Source: JASFQI01 sp050115555 (lineage in GTDB: Bacteria > Desulfobacterota > DSM-4660 > Desulfatiglandales > HGW-15). From it: a stretch of 6,724 nucleotides of DNA. Position 1 is the first letter of the stretch. Each line of letters begins with the position of its first letter. Where the stretch lies: NCBI GenBank assembly GCA_050115555.1, contig JASFQI010000276.1, forward strand, positions 1 to 6,724, written 5' to 3'. Positions 4,365 to 6,724 of the stretch are shown here, in pieces. The translations under genes were made by a program, and so were the position numbers. The notes under the pieces are model-generated. The model searched no databases. It had not been told where the DNA came from and saw only the letters and a program-made list of their open reading frames with translations.

Positions 4365-6724
4365 ATGCTTGGAAGAATTGTCAAAGGCCTGTTTGGAAGC
4401 AAGAACGAGCGGGAGCTGAAACGCCTGGACCCGCTCGTCCAGCAAATCAACGAACTGGAGCCCGGTCTCCAGGCACTTTCGGACGAGGAGCTTCGCGCCA
4501 AGACGGACGAGTTTCGAGCCCGCTTCGCAGGGGGTGAGACACTGGAGGACCTGCTTCCAGAGGCCTTTGCGGTGGTACGGGAAACCTCTGTACGCGTTCT
4601 CGGGATGCGCCATTTTGATGTGCAGCTCATCGGCGGAGTCGTACTTCACCAGGGGAAGATCGCCGAGATGAAGACCGGTGAAGGAAAGACCCTGGCTGCA
4701 ACCCTTCCCCTCTACCTGAACGCCCTGACCGGCAGGGGGGTACACCTGGTGACCGTGAACGACTACCTCGCCCGCCGGGACGCCGAGTGGATGGGCGGGA
4801 TCTACGAGTTTCTGGGCCTGTCCGTGGGAGTGATCGTGCACGGCATGGAGGAGGAGGCCCGAAAGCAGGCGTATGCGTGCGACATCACGTACGGGACGAA
4901 CAACGAGTTCGGGTTCGATTACCTTCGAGACAACATGAAATACGATGCCTCGGAGCTCGTGCAGCGCGAGTACTTCTACGCGATCGTGGACGAGGTGGAC
5001 AGCATCCTGATCGACGAGGCGCGCACCCCGTTGATCATCAGCGGCCCCATGGAGCACAGCGACAACGAGATTTTCATGAAAGTCAAGCCCCTCGTGATTC
5101 GCCTGAAGGAGAAGCAGGGGAAAGAGGTGCGAGGGATCCTGAAGGAAGTCCGATCCATGCTCGACGAGGAGGACCCCGGGGACGGCACCATCGAAAAGCT
5201 GGTGCAGGTCAAGCGGGGAGACCCCAAGAATCCGGTGTTCCTGGACATGGTCGCCAAGAACCCTTCCTTGAAAAAGCACATCGACCGGACCGAGAGCATG
5301 TTGAGTGCACAAAAGATGCTCCCCGATCTGGACCAGGAGCTCTACTGTGTCATCGACGAACGAGGCAACTCCGTGGATCTCACGGACAAGGGCATTCAAC
5401 TCCTGTCGGGGACCGATTTGGGAGAGTTCTCGCTCCCGGACATGGACCTGGAAGCGCATGAGATTCGGGAAGACGACCAACTGAGCCAATCGGAAAAGGC
5501 CCAGAAGCTCCAGGAACTGGAGGAGCGGTACATGAACGCCTCGGAGCTTCTCCACGCCACGCAGCAGCTCATCAAGGCCTATTGGCTCTTTGAAAAGGAT
5601 GTCCACTACGTGATCAAGGACGGTCAGATCATGATCGTGGACGAGTTCACCGGGCGCATGATGCCGGGTAGGCGCTGGAGCGACGGCCTGCACCAGGCCG
5701 TGGAGGCCAAGGAGGGGGTCAAGGTGGCGGGAGAGAACCAGACCCTGGCCAGCGTCACGTTCCAGAATTTCTTTCGCATGTACGAAAAGCTCGCCGGCAT
5801 GACCGGCACGGCGGACACGGAAGCGGCGGAGTTCAACAACATCTACAAGCTCGACGTGGCCGTGGTGCCCACGAACCAGCCCATGATCCGAAAGGATTAT
5901 GCGGATGTGATCTACAAGACCGAGCGGGAAAAGTTCAAGGCGGCGGTCGAGGAGATCCGGGAGCTTTACGAAAATGGCCAGCCCGTGCTCGTGGGCACCA
6001 TTTCCATCGAGAAATCGGAGATGCTGAGCAAGATGCTCAAGCGGGCGGGGGTTCCACACTCCGTCCTCAACGCCAAGCACCACGAGAAGGAGGCGGAGAT
6101 CATTGCCGATGCCGGTCATCAGAAGACTGTGACTATTTCCACGAACATGGCGGGCCGCGGTACGGACATCGTGCTCGGCGAGGGGGTGACCGAGCTCGGA
6201 GGCTTGCACATCCTGGGCACGGAGCGTCACGAGAGCCGCCGGATCGACAACCAGCTTCGGGGCCGTTCCGGGCGGCAGGGCGACCCGGGCTCCTCGCGTT
6301 TCTACCTCTCGCTCGAGGACGACCTGTTGCGGATCTTCGGGTCGGACCGGATCGCCTCCATTATGGATCGTTTCGGCATGGAAGAAGGCCAGCCCATTGA
6401 GGCGGGAATGATCTCCAAGGCCATCGAGAATGCGCAGAAAAAGGTGGAGGCCCACAACTTCGACATTCGGAAGCATCTCCTCGAATACGACGACGTGATG
6501 AACAAGCACAGGGAGATCATTTACACCCTGCGCAGGGACGTCATGCTGGGTGAAAAGCTCGAGGAGATTATCCTCGAGATGATGGAGGAGAAGCTCCAGG
6601 ACCTCCTGGAGCGGTACACCGACCCGAAGACGTTTCCCGAGGACTGGGACATGCAGGGTCTGAGGGAGAGCGTGTCCCGCCTTTTCGGGTTCGTTCCCAG
6701 GGTCACCGCCGATGAGTTGGGAGA
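4365..6724 (+). CDS. secA: Preprotein translocase ATPase SecA (3' end missing)
   Basis: SecA is the ATP-driven motor that pushes unfolded preproteins through SecYEG at the inner membrane. 786 complete codons plus two bases are visible without a stop or frameshift; the rest of the helical wing/scaffold region and the C-terminal tail lie beyond the edge. The N-terminus MLGRIVKGLFGSKNERELKR is typical. Nucleotide-binding domain 1 has Walker A MKTGEGKT at 102-109 and Walker B DEVD at 209-212, the same numbering as I recall for E. coli. The preprotein cross-linking domain (about 228-415) is enlarged: about 65 extra residues between 245 and 329, and about 24 more between 344 and 412. Domain 2 keeps GRGTD (597-601) and the arginine-finger motif QLRGRSGRQGD (630-640), but joins IVLG to GGLHI with only about six residues, so the E. 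coli variable subdomain is absent. The ATG at 4365 is the only sensible start; GAAAGGA (4344-4350) is a rather distant ribosome binding site (14 bases). No in-frame upstream start fits the family. Confidence 0.99.
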   Translation, partial: MLGRIVKGLFGSKNERELKRLDPLVQQINELEPGLQALSDEELRAKTDEFRARFAGGETLEDLLPEAFAVVRETSVRVLGMRHFDVQLIGGVVLHQGKIAEMKTGEGKTLAATLPLYLNALTGRGVHLVTVNDYLARRDAEWMGGIYEFLGLSVGVIVHGMEEEARKQAYACDITYGTNNEFGFDYLRDNMKYDASELVQREYFYAIVDEVDSILIDEARTPLIISGPMEHSDNEIFMKVKPLVIRLKEKQGKEVRGILKEVRSMLDEEDPGDGTIEKLVQVKRGDPKNPVFLDMVAKNPSLKKHIDRTESMLSAQKMLPDLDQELYCVIDERGNSVDLTDKGIQLLSGTDLGEFSLPDMDLEAHEIREDDQLSQSEKAQKLQELEERYMNASELLHATQQLIKAYWLFEKDVHYVIKDGQIMIVDEFTGRMMPGRRWSDGLHQAVEAKEGVKVAGENQTLASVTFQNFFRMYEKLAGMTGTADTEAAEFNNIYKLDVAVVPTNQPMIRKDYADVIYKTEREKFKAAVEEIRELYENGQPVLVGTISIEKSEMLSKMLKRAGVPHSVLNAKHHEKEAEIIADAGHQKTVTISTNMAGRGTDIVLGEGVTELGGLHILGTERHESRRIDNQLRGRSGRQGDPGSSRFYLSLEDDLLRIFGSDRIASIMDRFGMEEGQPIEAGMISKAIENAQKKVEAHNFDIRKHLLEYDDVMNKHREIIYTLRRDVMLGEKLEEIILEMMEEKLQDLLERYTDPKTFPEDWDMQGLRESVSRLFGFVPRVTADELG

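Noticed and set aside
4787..5461. A 224-codon plus-strand frame within secA
   Set aside because: It is an alternative frame with Arg/Gly/His-rich composition typical of frame-shifted GC-rich coding sequence; the secA frame is continuous across it.
4290..6509. A 739-codon open frame on the minus strand opposite secA
   Set aside because: The sense strand encodes SecA with all motifs intact. The antisense frame stays open because GC-rich codon choice makes reverse-strand stops rare; its translation (His/Leu/Val-rich) has no recognisable domain.

Overview
The window (about 60% G+C by eye) looks like ordinary chromosomal housekeeping DNA from a Gram-negative bacterium. A lipoprotein signal peptide, an inner-membrane-anchored LytM-type peptidase and the order uvrC - M23 peptidase - secA fit a former deltaproteobacterium (Desulfobacterota, perhaps near Syntrophobacterales). 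The taxonomic placement is inference from protein style and gene order, not from a search. I see no insertion sequence, CRISPR array, tRNA, rRNA, phage gene or toxin-antitoxin pair.

Layout: (1) Positions 1-188, minus strand, carry the first 62 codons of a lipoprotein precursor that leaves the window on the left; a C8 homopolymer lies just after its lipobox. (2) Positions 189-391 form a divergent intergenic region with two perfect inverted repeats and a plausible plus-strand promoter. (3) Positions 392-2851 hold a two-gene unit: a GNAT-fold acetyltransferase of unknown substrate, then the nucleotide-excision-repair nuclease subunit UvrC, complete with catalytic and iron-sulfur residues. (4) A consensus-like sigma-70 promoter begins 4 bases after the uvrC stop and probably drives the M23 peptidase at 2965-3873. 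(5) A 491-base stretch (3874-4364) has no convincing gene but contains an 11-pair inverted repeat, a spaced direct repeat and an AT-rich tract; it probably holds the secA promoter and a long leader. (6) secA starts at 4365 and runs off the right edge, with 786 complete codons visible and no frameshift.

The genes serve separate jobs: UvrC acts on damaged DNA in the cytoplasm, the M23 protein probably trims or regulates cell-wall turnover from the inner membrane, and SecA powers preprotein export through SecYEG. The most distinctive protein feature is in SecA: relative to my memory of the E. coli protein, its preprotein cross-linking domain is enlarged by about 90 residues in two places, and the variable subdomain of the second nucleotide-binding domain is missing. 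I recall this arrangement from Bacteroidota/Chlorobi-type SecA. No convincing new biological system was found; the findings are modest leads.
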